64,000 nt of DNA from Planctomycetota bacterium (GTDB lineage Bacteria; Planctomycetota; Phycisphaerae; Phycisphaerales; Phycisphaeraceae): assembly GCA_016350165.1 (NCBI GenBank), contig CP066225.1, positions 4,154,001 to 4,218,000 of the forward strand, read 5' to 3'. Within the stretch, counting starts at the first letter, position 1, and each line of letters opens with the position of its first letter. The position numbers and the translations under genes were made by a program. Of this stretch, positions 38,783 through 47,435 are shown piece by piece. Below the pieces are notes generated by a model. That model saw only the letters and a program-made list of their open reading frames with translations. It made no database searches and was not told the DNA's origin.

Positions 38783-40288
38783 ATGAGTCAATCTGTTATC
38801 GATGAAATTTTGCAATCGCCACGATTGCCCAGCCTGCCGTCAATTGCTCTAGAAGTAATTGACTTAGTGCAGCAGCCGGACGTCGATATTAATCAAATTG
38901 CAAATACGATTCAGAATGATCCAGCTCTTTCTTCGAAGATATTGAAAACAGTTAATTCAAGTTTCTACGGCCAAGCCTATACCGTCAGTACCATCAGCCA
39001 CGCGCTTGTTGTACTCGGCCTTAACAGTGTTAAAACACTTGCACTTGGATTTAGCTTGGTCAGCAACCTTCAGGAAAGTGGTGGGGAAGGTTTCGACCAC
39101 ATTCGTTACTGGAAACGTAGTATCTATGCCGCTTCTGCAGCTAAACGCTTTGCAAAAGAACAGCAACTCGTTCAGCAGGAAGAGGTATTTTTAGGTGCTC
39201 TTCTCCAAGACCTTGGCATGCTCGCTATGAACCAGGTCTTAGGTAAAGAGTACACTGAGATGCTCAATGAATCTGATGGTTGTCATGATAAACTGCTTGA
39301 ATTAGAGCAGGAAAAGTATCAGATGACCCATGCTGATGTCGGTGCTGAGCTTGCTAATTCATGGAAGCTGCCTCCACTGTTGATCACACCAATTCGATAC
39401 CACGAAACACCCGACGAAGTGCAAGCTGAATTCAGCAAGTTTGTTCGTTGTGTTGCATTGGGTGGTACAATTGCAGATCTGTTTATCAACGAAGCGGATG
39501 GTCATTCACTTGAGAAGTATCTTGAGCGAGCTGAACTTTGGTTCTCCATGACGCACGATCAAGCAGAAGGAATACTTCACGAAATCAGTCAGGATACTAA
39601 CGAATTGCAACGTCTTTTCGATATGCCTGCGGATGATTTTGCAAACGTTGATGATATTCTTGCAAAAGCGAATGAAGCGTTGATGAATATCACGCTGCAA
39701 TCACAAATGCAGCATCATGAACTCACACAGCATGCTAACGAGCTTCGTGAGAAGAACGAATTGCTCGTCAATCAAGCGAATACAGATTCGCTGACGGGTG
39801 TTGCAAATCGTCGCAAATTCAATGATTACATCGCGCAGGAATTTAGCTTATCTAAAGAGAACGGAGCAGGGCCACTCAGTGTTTTGTTCCTCGATACCGA
39901 CCACTTCAAAAAGTTTAACGACACCTACGGCCACCCAGTCGGTGACCGAGTCTTGGTCGCTTTGTCACGAACGCTTGAAGACGTGATAGGTGATGGTGGA
40001 CTCGTTGCTCGTTATGGCGGTGAAGAATTCGCAATCGTTCTGCCAAACAAAGATCGCAGAAGTGCTGCAGTTATCGCTGAAAATGCACGTGCTGAAATTG
40101 AAAAAACAACGGTTCTTTCAGATGAAGACAAGGAATTGCATATCACTGCCAGTATCGGCGTCGCAACTTATGAAGGTGTTTTCTTTGATCGTGTTGAAAC
40201 ATTAGTAAAAGCGGCAGACCAAGGCGTCTATGCTGCTAAAAATTCGGGGCGTAACTGTGTTCGTATCTTTACGCCACGTGCTGCATAA
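38783..40288 (+). CDS. HDOD-GGDEF protein, second copy
   Basis: This 501-residue paralogue of the gene just upstream starts MSQSVIDEILQSP at the ATG 38783, lining up with the first copy; an upstream GTG at 38765 would add six residues. It has the same HDOD (LPSLPSIALEVIDLV, IQNDPALSSKILKTVNSSFYG) and GGDEF parts, with DSLTGVANRRKFND and RYGGEEF. The I-site arginine-x-x-aspartate is missing here too (GDGG). The two copies share domain order and length but are well diverged. A terminator follows the stop. Probably cyclic di-GMP synthesis controlled through the HDOD part. Confidence 0.9.
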   Translation: MSQSVIDEILQSPRLPSLPSIALEVIDLVQQPDVDINQIANTIQNDPALSSKILKTVNSSFYGQAYTVSTISHALVVLGLNSVKTLALGFSLVSNLQESGGEGFDHIRYWKRSIYAASAAKRFAKEQQLVQQEEVFLGALLQDLGMLAMNQVLGKEYTEMLNESDGCHDKLLELEQEKYQMTHADVGAELANSWKLPPLLITPIRYHETPDEVQAEFSKFVRCVALGGTIADLFINEADGHSLEKYLERAELWFSMTHDQAEGILHEISQDTNELQRLFDMPADDFANVDDILAKANEALMNITLQSQMQHHELTQHANELREKNELLVNQANTDSLTGVANRRKFNDYIAQEFSLSKENGAGPLSVLFLDTDHFKKFNDTYGHPVGDRVLVALSRTLEDVIGDGGLVARYGGEEFAIVLPNKDRRSAAVIAENARAEIEKTTVLSDEDKELHITASIGVATYEGVFFDRVETLVKAADQGVYAAKNSGRNCVRIFTPRAA

Positions 40289-40308
40289 TCGTCTGTGCAC
40301 AAACAAAT

Positions 40309-40343
40309 AAAAAAACACGCATCGTTTTTGATGCGTGTTTTTT
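40309..40343. terminator. Terminator, probably bidirectional
   Basis: AACACGCATC/GATGCGTGTT stem with a T-rich loop, flanked by A and T runs, between converging genes. Confidence 0.9.
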
Positions 40344-40365
40344 GTTGTATATAAGTAACGTTCAA

Positions 40366-42162
40366 TTATTTACGTCGCATTTGCATGGATTGAATGTTCA
40401 TGTTGCCTTTAACGTTTTGGCCGTTGGTGAGGTATGCGTACTTGTACTTGATTGTCATCTTGTTATCAGCGCCGGGCTTCAGGTCAACAGTCCATTTGAG
40501 TTGTGTTTGTGAATTAACGCGGCCGATGCCTGTGGGCAGTTTGGTAGTTTCTGGTTTATCAGTTGCAGTTTCAACATTACCTGAAACGAGCTTTGTAAGT
40601 TCAAGTTTCGCTGCATCGGATTTGTAGTTCGTCAGTTCGAGTGTACCTTCAATTGTCACGATGTCATACACGCGGCGATCAACTTGTTTAGCTTGACGTT
40701 GACGTGAAATTTCAACTTCTTTTGCTTCCGCGGTGATCGACAAAGCTTGTGTGATCTTCAAACGAGCTTCACCCTTAACAGGTGTGTAATTGATGGTGTC
40801 TTGACCGAGGATGCGGCCATCTTTCATCGTAATCGCAGAAGCGGTCGTCCAAGGTTGATCGGTTGTGTTGGTCAGATCAAGTGAATGCCAAACAGTTTGC
40901 TTCATGTCAGGATTTGGCATGCGGTAGTTATTGTATTGGTCGACGTAATCTGGGATGTCCCATGTGTAGATTGATGAAGCTGGTATATCGCCTGCGAACA
41001 GCGGGAAGTAACCACGTTCACCCTTTTTCAGATTGATGTTATCGAGTTTGTAGAAGTAAAGATCTTCAACCGCTTCACCTTTGACTGCAGTCCCGGGCAT
41101 GGTTGACATTGGCATGTCAGCAGCCATTTCCATCATTGCGCCGCGGTAACGCTGGTTTGCGAATGCACTCTGTTTCATCATGCGGCCACCTTCACCCGTT
41201 GCACGGATTTGATTGAGAATCTCGCGAAGTGGTTTGAGTGACATTGCAGATGACGCATCTTGATACTGAATGTGTGGATAGCCTGCAATGAGTTCTGCTG
41301 AGACGTTGGTCATGTCGATCAGATCATTGACGACGACAGCTTTTGCAGAGATGCGACCTTCTTTATTGCTGTCGGTCATATCCGTGATATCAACGACGTA
41401 TGATGGATTCCATGAGATGCCGTTGGCGAGGTAGGTTGCCTGTACGGTTGCGACGGGCGCGTTTTCTGTGAGGTGGGTTGTGAACTGCAGAGCAGGTTTA
41501 TTTTGTGTGTGTGCGACGGTTGGGATGCTGTCAGCGTCAACGAGTTCGACTTGTTGAATTTGGTACATGTTTACAGCTGAGATTTTGCCATCGATTTTGA
41601 GGTATGCCATGTTGCTGTAGCGTGGTGGTGGGAGTATGAGTGGGCGAGGTTCAGGGATTGGCTGATATTGTTCTGGAACTTCAAGAACTTCAGCGGTGAC
41701 CCAGACGGATTCATCTTGTGACTGTGCGATTTTAGCGCGGATGGTTTTGCCTTTGGATGCGCGGATGAGTTCAGGGATTTCAGCTGCGATTTGGTTGTCG
41801 ATAAATGATGCGTAGGTTGATTTTACGTCGCTGAGTGAGATATCTTTTGACCATGAGAGCCAGAATGAACCTTGGGTCGCATTGGGGAAGAGATCAGTTT
41901 GAAAAGTGATTGGGGTTGCAGGGTTGCCTTGGATTTGATCTTTGACGGTTTTGAGGTCGGCTTGCACGGAGACGAGGCCGTAACCGTTTTTGAAGAGCAT
42001 TGCGTGGACGGGTTGGCTGTCCACGTTGATGATGGGTGATGTGTGTCTGAGGTTTTCGTTTTCGGCTTGGGCTGCTTGCGTGATGGATTGTGTCGTGAGT
42101 AGGGCGGAGGAGAAGAGGAATGCGGTGAGTAGTGCTTTAGTTGAGAATTTATTATGCATCAT
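40366..42162 (-). CDS. DUF4139-domain secreted protein
   Basis: This protein of about 598 residues starts at an ATG at 42162 (or 42159), with GGAG just upstream; an extension to 42258 is unlikely since a signal peptide (ending TQAAQA) then lies too deep. YLANGISWNPSYVVDI near residue 260 and LKKGERGYFPLFAGDIP are hallmarks of DUF4139 (mucoidy inhibitor A-like) proteins. The first part holds HAMLFKNGYGLV. The family is secreted and of unknown role, thought to act in the envelope. It is paralogous to the gene at 42932, with which it shares SFWLSWS, TTASAITMKDGRILGQDTI and the C-terminal LKWTVDLKPG. Confidence 0.8.
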   Translation of the reverse strand: MMHNKFSTKALLTAFLFSSALLTTQSITQAAQAENENLRHTSPIINVDSQPVHAMLFKNGYGLVSVQADLKTVKDQIQGNPATPITFQTDLFPNATQGSFWLSWSKDISLSDVKSTYASFIDNQIAAEIPELIRASKGKTIRAKIAQSQDESVWVTAEVLEVPEQYQPIPEPRPLILPPPRYSNMAYLKIDGKISAVNMYQIQQVELVDADSIPTVAHTQNKPALQFTTHLTENAPVATVQATYLANGISWNPSYVVDITDMTDSNKEGRISAKAVVVNDLIDMTNVSAELIAGYPHIQYQDASSAMSLKPLREILNQIRATGEGGRMMKQSAFANQRYRGAMMEMAADMPMSTMPGTAVKGEAVEDLYFYKLDNINLKKGERGYFPLFAGDIPASSIYTWDIPDYVDQYNNYRMPNPDMKQTVWHSLDLTNTTDQPWTTASAITMKDGRILGQDTINYTPVKGEARLKITQALSITAEAKEVEISRQRQAKQVDRRVYDIVTIEGTLELTNYKSDAAKLELTKLVSGNVETATDKPETTKLPTGIGRVNSQTQLKWTVDLKPGADNKMTIKYKYAYLTNGQNVKGNMNIQSMQMRRK

Positions 42163-42877
42163 TCGCTCCAATGCGTATTTGATGTCTGGATAACTGAATT
42201 TATGAAACGTATATCCAATCTGACGAAGGAGTTGGACATAAGTTCCCGGGATGAGCAAATATTATCGCAGTGGGCGTGAATGCGTAAGTGTTTATTGAAA
42301 TTATGGGGCGTGAGGTTAGCACGTCGGTTTTGTGCGCACGTTTTTTTCGGAAGTTGGTTTTTGAGATGGTCATAAATGGGGTGAAATTTTTAGGGTGGGG
42401 TTTGGGGATTGGACGAGAAACGTGCGGTGGTGAGGGGGAATGTGCGAAAAGCGGAGAAAAAGCTTTAAAACAAGGGGTATAGATGCGGTTTTGTGCGCGC
42501 GATTTTTAGATTTTGATGATTTACCCGTAGTTGGAAATGGTTAGAAATGGACTGAAAATGATCAAGAATGGCGCGTTTTGTGTTGGAAATGGACAGAAAT
42601 GGTTCGTAATAGATGCGGTTTTGAGGGGCGATTGCGTGAATGTGCGCGCGAAGTGGTATGAGGGTGGTTTGGTATGAGGTTTGCATGGTGGGGAGTTTTG
42701 TTGTGAGCGAAGGATAGGTCGTGAGGGGTGAGCACGGCGAGCGTGGCTCGTCGGCTGTTTTGAATTGTTTCACTAAAGCGTATCGTTGATTGGTTGGTTG
42801 ATTGGAGGGTGGTGATGTTATGTCACTTGTGCGTATCGTTGGTTGGGAGAGTGAGTTGGTGTATGTGAAGGGATATG
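42163..42877. repeat. G-rich intergenic region with degenerate repeats
   Basis: Between the two DUF4139 genes lie about 700 bases without a convincing gene. ATGCGGTTTTG occurs at 42483 and 42611, GGAAATGG..AGAAATGG-type words occur in a run at 42531-42606, and GCGTATCGTTG occurs at 42778 and 42832. These look like decayed repeats. Long - strand ORFs here are low-complexity shadows. Confidence 0.5.
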
Positions 42878-42908
42878 AAAAAAGCACGCGGTTGGGGGCG
42901 CGTGCTTG
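42878..42908 (-). terminator. Rho-independent terminator of the DUF4139 gene
   Basis: AAGCACGCG/CGCGTGCTT stem with an 8-base loop; on the - strand it is followed by six Ts. Confidence 0.9.
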
Positions 42909-42931
42909 TGGGGTTGTTGGGTTGGTTTTGA

Positions 42932-44761
42932 TTATTGGCGAATGTAGGTGCTGTAGGTGTAATTGATTTTTTGAGTGTTTTCTTTGCCGGGTTTGAGGGT
43001 GATGGTCCATTTGAGGTTTACGCGGTCGTTGACGCTGTAGTATTGGACGGGGAGTTTTGTGATTGTGGGTTCGAGGTCGGCGGAAACTTCCTGGCCTCGA
43101 ACTGATTTTGTGATTTCGATTGTGACGGTGTGGTTTTTATAGTTGACGAGTTCGAGTGTGCCTTGCATTTCGAGTTTGTCGTAGGTGCGGCCATAGAATG
43201 ATGCGGCGTTGCGACGACGGTGTTTCATGATTTCCTTGTCGTTGGCTTTGATGGAAAGAGCTTGTGTGATTTTGAGTTTAGTTGAGCTGCCGATGGGGGT
43301 GTATTTGATGGTGTCTTGGCCGAGGATGCGTTTGTTTTTGATGGTCATTGCGGATGCGGTTGTCCAAGGCTGATTGGTTGTGTTGGTGAGTTCGAGGGAA
43401 TGCCAAACGGTTTGTTTGATTTCAGGATCTTGTTGATCGTTGTAGTAGTCGCGGTACTCGTTTGGATTGAATGTGTTGGTTACATCCCATGTATAAAGGG
43501 TTTTTGTGGGGATTGTGTTTGCGAAGAGTGGGTAGTAGCCTCGCTGACCTTTTTTAAGTTTGACGTTTTGGATCTGGTAGAAGTAGAGGTCGTCGATCAT
43601 TTCGCCATCGGTTGGTACTTGTGGCATGGTTGCGATGGGTTGTAAGGAATCGTTGAGGTCGAAGCTCATCGCTTGATTCATCATCATCATGTCATTGCGA
43701 GAATAGCGTTGATTTTGATTTTGGTCATGACGAGCAATGAGCTGATTGAGCATTTGTTGAAGTGGTATTTGTGACATTGCTGATGAGGTGGCTTGGTATT
43801 CGATATGTGGGTAGCCGGAGATAAGTTCGGCGGTGACATCATCGAGGTCGATCAGATCGTTGACGATGAGCGCTTTGGCTGAGATAGATGCTTTTTCGTA
43901 GTCGTCGGCGAGGTCGGAGATGTCGATGAGATAGGAGGGGTTCCATGAGATGCCGTTGGCGAGGAAGCTTGATTGGACTTCAGTTAGTACTGTTTGGCCC
44001 GATATCATACGATTTTTCATGGGTTTGAGTGTGGTATCGAATTGGATGACTGGTGAGGTTGTTGCTTTGGTGAAGGTTGGGAGTGTAGAGATATCGAGTA
44101 GATCGATTTCAGTGATTTGATGGATGTTGAGAATGCGATATTTGCCATCGATTTCAACGGTAACGATGTTTGAGAAGTTGGGGATGATAGTTTTGGTTTC
44201 GTGATGAGACTCGTTGAAGTTTTGGACTTGAGGGGTTTGATTGTAGTTGTAGTTGTTTGGTGTTGCCTGATTGGATGTTGGGGTTGGTGTAGGTTGTGGT
44301 TCGTTTTGAGGGAGGTCGATGATTGTGGCTGTGATCCAGCGTGGTTGGGTTGGGTTGTCTTGGATTTTCAGGCGAACGGTTTGGCCGAGGCATGCAGCGA
44401 GGTATTCGGGGATGCTTTTGGGTGAGGATTGTGATTTAGAGATTGCTTCGGTTGAGAGTACGTTGGTGAGTTCGGTGTTGGGTGACCATGAGAGCCAGAA
44501 TGAACCTTGTGCTGCGTTGGGGAAGATGTCTGTCTGGAAGGATAGGGGCTGGCCGTAGTGTTGAGGTTTGAGGTCGGGAGCTTTTTCAAGTGTGGCTTTG
44601 GATGAGACGAGGCCGTAGCCGTTCTTGAAGAGCATGACGTGGATAGGTTTGGAGTCGACTTTGATGATGGGCTTAGCGGGCTGAGCTTCCTGAGCGAGGA
44701 GAGAAGAGGTCGAAAGCAGGCATGAGGCTAGGATTAGTGAGGCAGTTGAATATTTGGACAT
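42932..44761 (-). CDS. DUF4139-domain secreted protein, second copy
   Basis: This 609-residue protein has a signal peptide (ending LLAQ, near residue 23). It is homologous over its whole length to the neighbour at 40366, with HVMLFKNGYGLVSSKATL, SFWLSWSPN, SSFLANGISWNPSYLIDI, and LKKGQRGYYPLFANTIP in the same order. It carries an extra low-complexity Pro/Gln/Asn-rich stretch near residues 160-190 that the other lacks. The two are likely a tandem duplication on the - strand. Function unknown; probably in the envelope. Confidence 0.82.
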   Translation of the reverse strand: MSKYSTASLILASCLLSTSSLLAQEAQPAKPIIKVDSKPIHVMLFKNGYGLVSSKATLEKAPDLKPQHYGQPLSFQTDIFPNAAQGSFWLSWSPNTELTNVLSTEAISKSQSSPKSIPEYLAACLGQTVRLKIQDNPTQPRWITATIIDLPQNEPQPTPTPTSNQATPNNYNYNQTPQVQNFNESHHETKTIIPNFSNIVTVEIDGKYRILNIHQITEIDLLDISTLPTFTKATTSPVIQFDTTLKPMKNRMISGQTVLTEVQSSFLANGISWNPSYLIDISDLADDYEKASISAKALIVNDLIDLDDVTAELISGYPHIEYQATSSAMSQIPLQQMLNQLIARHDQNQNQRYSRNDMMMMNQAMSFDLNDSLQPIATMPQVPTDGEMIDDLYFYQIQNVKLKKGQRGYYPLFANTIPTKTLYTWDVTNTFNPNEYRDYYNDQQDPEIKQTVWHSLELTNTTNQPWTTASAMTIKNKRILGQDTIKYTPIGSSTKLKITQALSIKANDKEIMKHRRRNAASFYGRTYDKLEMQGTLELVNYKNHTVTIEITKSVRGQEVSADLEPTITKLPVQYYSVNDRVNLKWTITLKPGKENTQKINYTYSTYIRQ

Positions 44762-44922
44762 AGTTTAAGCTCCGGATATTGAATTTCAGGTGTACACAGA
44801 CTTAGACGTAGCATAACGTGAAAAGTTCCATGTCGATGAAATAATATGGGAATTTCGTTATGGCACTTTATGTACGGTATCAGGCGATACTTATCGAATT
44901 TATCAAATTGTGCAATGGAGCA

Positions 44923-45927
44923 CTATATGCTATCTGATTTAGATATTTTTAGTTGGAGATATTTCAAATCTGTACTTAGAAGAGATCTGGCATGATGATT
45001 GGTTATTGTGTAATGATAGTTTTCATATAACGTAATGGTTTCGTTTGGTTGAATGATCAGTGATGTTTTAAGTTTTAATGTGGCAATTTCCTGATAAATG
45101 ATGCCACGGATAGAAATTGGGATGGTAAAGCCACGAATAGGTTGAGAGGTTGTGTTTGTTATTTGAAAACACAAGTTGTATTGCATTTTGTTTGCAAAAT
45201 TGACGGCTTGTTGTTTTTGATCTTTTGATAATTTGAAATTGGATTGGTCTACCTTACGCGTGAATTTATCTATGAGGATAATCTGTAAGCCGCTGTCGTT
45301 TATGGTTGGGATTTTCTCTGTAATTTTCTTTTTAGGTACAGGCAATGAAACTCGAATTTTCTTCGGTATATTTCTTTGTTCTTTTGCAGATAAGTTTCTG
45401 TATTTATATGAAGTTTTGGATGTCTCAAAAGGAAGGGGGAAGCGTTGGATGTGTAAAGTGACGGTATCGGTATCCAGTTTGGCTAGCGCGTCTTTGAGAT
45501 CTTTATAGCTATTAATATTGCTTTTATTAATGCGAACTAAGAAATCATAAGCTTCGAATTTATTATGATAAGCTGTTGAATGTACACTGATTTTTTTTAC
45601 CTGTACTGCCTTTGGTGATTTTTTTAGTGATTTCTGCAGGTACTTTTCTGATTGATCATCATTGTAAATTGTTGCGGCTTCTACCAATTCACAGCCTAGT
45701 GCTTTGGAGAGGTCTTCGATTGTAAATTGAATTATTTCACTTTTTGATAGCTCCTTGATTTAAGCTTTTAGAATTTGATTTTCAGCTTGTAGGTTGTTGG
45801 CGTGAGCAATGAGCTGCTCTTTGCTTAACGTTTTGATTTGCTGATCAGAATGTTGGTTTGCAGATAATGTAGATGTAGTTGCCATTACAAAAGTTAGCAT
45901 TAAAGCGAATGTTTGCATTGTTTTCAT
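44923..45927 (-). pseudogene. Secreted PDZ-like protein interrupted by an in-frame stop
   Basis: The ATG at 45927 begins a clear signal peptide (MKTMQTFALMLTFVMATTST, cleaved about residue 24), then a short coiled coil, and stops at TAA 45760-45762 after 55 residues. The same frame then runs open for about 278 more codons to 44923, beginning IKELSKSEIIQFTIEDLSKA. No ATG lies between the TAA and the start of the PDZ-like block, whose later part includes INKSNINSYKDLKDAL and TVTLHIQR. The natural reading is one secreted protein broken by a nonsense change, or stop readthrough. A TTG at 45687 would start inside the PDZ-like fold. AAGGAG follows the TAA but has no useful start codon at the right distance. 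The C-terminal part is of unknown function. Confidence 0.65.
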
Positions 45928-45980
45928 GTTGGCTAGTATGTCGGAATAGATTGCTTTTTGCAACGATAACAGTATGTATA

Positions 45981-46013
45981 AAAAACGCTTCGCGAGGTGC
46001 GAAGCGTTTTTAG
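45981..46013 (-). terminator. Terminator of asd, probably bidirectional
   Basis: AAAACGCTTCGC/GCGAAGCGTTTT stem with a GAGGT loop and A/T flanks. Confidence 0.9.
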
Positions 46014-46036
46014 TTTTAGGTTTTGGTGTCTGGTGA

Positions 46037-47080
46037 TCAGACGAGGAGTTCTGCAATTTGGACTGCGTTGAGGGCTGCGCCTTTGCGGATCTGGTCGCCA
46101 CAGACGAAGAGGTCGAGGCCTCGGTTGTCTGAACGAGAGATGTCGCGACGGATGCGGCCGACGTAGCAATCATCCTTGAATGAAGCATCGAGTGGTGTTG
46201 GGAACACGTTGTTTTCACGGTCGTTGATGAGTGAGATACCGGGAGCGGTTTCGAGTGCTTCGATGGCTTGCTCTTCAGTGATCGCGTTTTCGAATTCGAG
46301 GTTGATCGATTCGGCATGAGCACGCATGACTGGTACACGGATGCAGGTTGCGGTGATAGCGGTTTGATCGCCGTTGACCTGATTCCAGATTTTGTGAGTC
46401 TCGTGAACCATTTTCAGCTCTTCCTGATTGTAGCCGTTGGCTTTCATGTCGGAGTTGTGGCTGAAGAGGTTGAAGGCGTACTGGAAAGGGAAGATGTCCA
46501 TAGTGACAGGCTTACCTTCGAGTGCTTCGCGAGATTGCTGTTCGAGTTCGGCCATGGCTGCTGCGCCTGCGCCAGAAGCAGCTTGATATGTCGAGACAAC
46601 CATACGCTTGACGTTAGCCACTTTGTGGAGTGGGTTGACGGCCATGAGCATGATGATTGTAGAGCAGTTTGGGTTAGCGATGATGCCGACACCTGGGTTA
46701 CCGATTTTGATGCCGGCTTCTTTGACTGCTTCAGGGTTAACTTCTGGAACGACGAGCGGGATACCGTCAGCCATGCGGAAGGCTGAAGAGTTATCGACGA
46801 CGACAGCACCAGATTCGACAGCGATAGGTGCGAATTTTTTGGAGATCGAACCTCCTGCTGAGAAGAGTGCGAGATCGACGTTTTTGAAGCTATCCTCTGT
46901 CAGTTCCTCAACTGTGTAGGTTTTGCCTTTGAAGGTGGTGGTTTTGCCTGCGCTGCGTGCTGAAGCCAGGAGCTTGAGCTCAGCAATAGGGAATTGACGT
47001 TCATCTAGAACTTGGAGGAATTCCTGACCGACAGCGCCAGTGGCACCGACAATCGCAACGTTAAGAGCTTGTGAACTCAT
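46037..47080 (-). CDS. asd: Aspartate-semialdehyde dehydrogenase
   Basis: This 347-residue protein shows the N-terminal NADP motif NVAIVGATGAVGQEFL, SAGGSISKKFAP, the catalytic Cys in IANPNCSTIIMLMA (near residue 139), and a His in ATCIRVPVMRAHAESI near residue 255. It reduces aspartyl-phosphate to aspartate semialdehyde, the branch point to lysine, diaminopimelate, threonine and methionine. Length and motifs are normal. AAGG lies 11 bases before the ATG. A 17-base palindrome (47150-47166) sits about 70-86 bases upstream. Confidence 0.96.
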   Translation of the reverse strand: MSSQALNVAIVGATGAVGQEFLQVLDERQFPIAELKLLASARSAGKTTTFKGKTYTVEELTEDSFKNVDLALFSAGGSISKKFAPIAVESGAVVVDNSSAFRMADGIPLVVPEVNPEAVKEAGIKIGNPGVGIIANPNCSTIIMLMAVNPLHKVANVKRMVVSTYQAASGAGAAAMAELEQQSREALEGKPVTMDIFPFQYAFNLFSHNSDMKANGYNQEELKMVHETHKIWNQVNGDQTAITATCIRVPVMRAHAESINLEFENAITEEQAIEALETAPGISLINDRENNVFPTPLDASFKDDCYVGRIRRDISRSDNRGLDLFVCGDQIRKGAALNAVQIAELLV

Positions 47081-47149
47081 CTTAGTAATACCTTCAAAAG
47101 GGCTGGTTAAAAAATGGGAGTGTTTAGGTAGCAGTCTTACGTTGAATGT

Positions 47150-47166
47150 TCACGAAACGTTCGTGA
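47150..47166. promoter_or_regulatory. 17-base palindrome upstream of asd
   Basis: TCACGAAACGTTCGTGA has perfect 7-base arms with a 3-base centre. It could bind a dimeric regulator; nothing else is known. It lies in the asd upstream region, between asd and the gene at 47436 on the other strand. Confidence 0.4.
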
Positions 47167-47435
47167 CTAACTGCTATGTGGACAACTCCGTAAAAAAAAC
47201 AGTTTGAGGAAATTGGGCGGGCATTATATCAGGGGAAGCGTGTAGAAGCGAAGGGGAAAGGGGGGTGATGCAGGAGATTCCGGAGATTTATGAGAGGGGT
47301 GAAAAGCCGATTCTGAATAACGGGATGAGATTGCTTAAGGGGGGAGGCTGCTTTGTGACTATAAGTTGTTGTTTTGGATGTGATTACAGTGATTTTAGTG
47401 AGTGCTGTGGAGGGTATGACGTGGAAGGTAAAAAA
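47167..47435. other. Rest of the divergent region before the 47436 gene
   Basis: The whole gap from 47081 to 47435 is 355 bases. Apart from the asd palindrome it is G-rich on its right side, with no gene or terminator recognised. GGAAGG at 47423-47428 is the ribosome site of the next gene. Confidence 0.4.

Noticed and set aside
42465-43010. Long - strand ORF upstream of the DUF4139 gene
   Set aside because: Its Pro/Ser/Thr/His-rich product is the shadow of G-rich DNA, and it crosses the terminator and the C-terminus of the real gene in another frame.
45760-46338. 192-codon - strand ORF reading from the end of asd into the PDZ-like gene
   Set aside because: Its first part is the other-frame shadow of asd and its terminator; only the last 55 codons from the ATG at 45927 look real.
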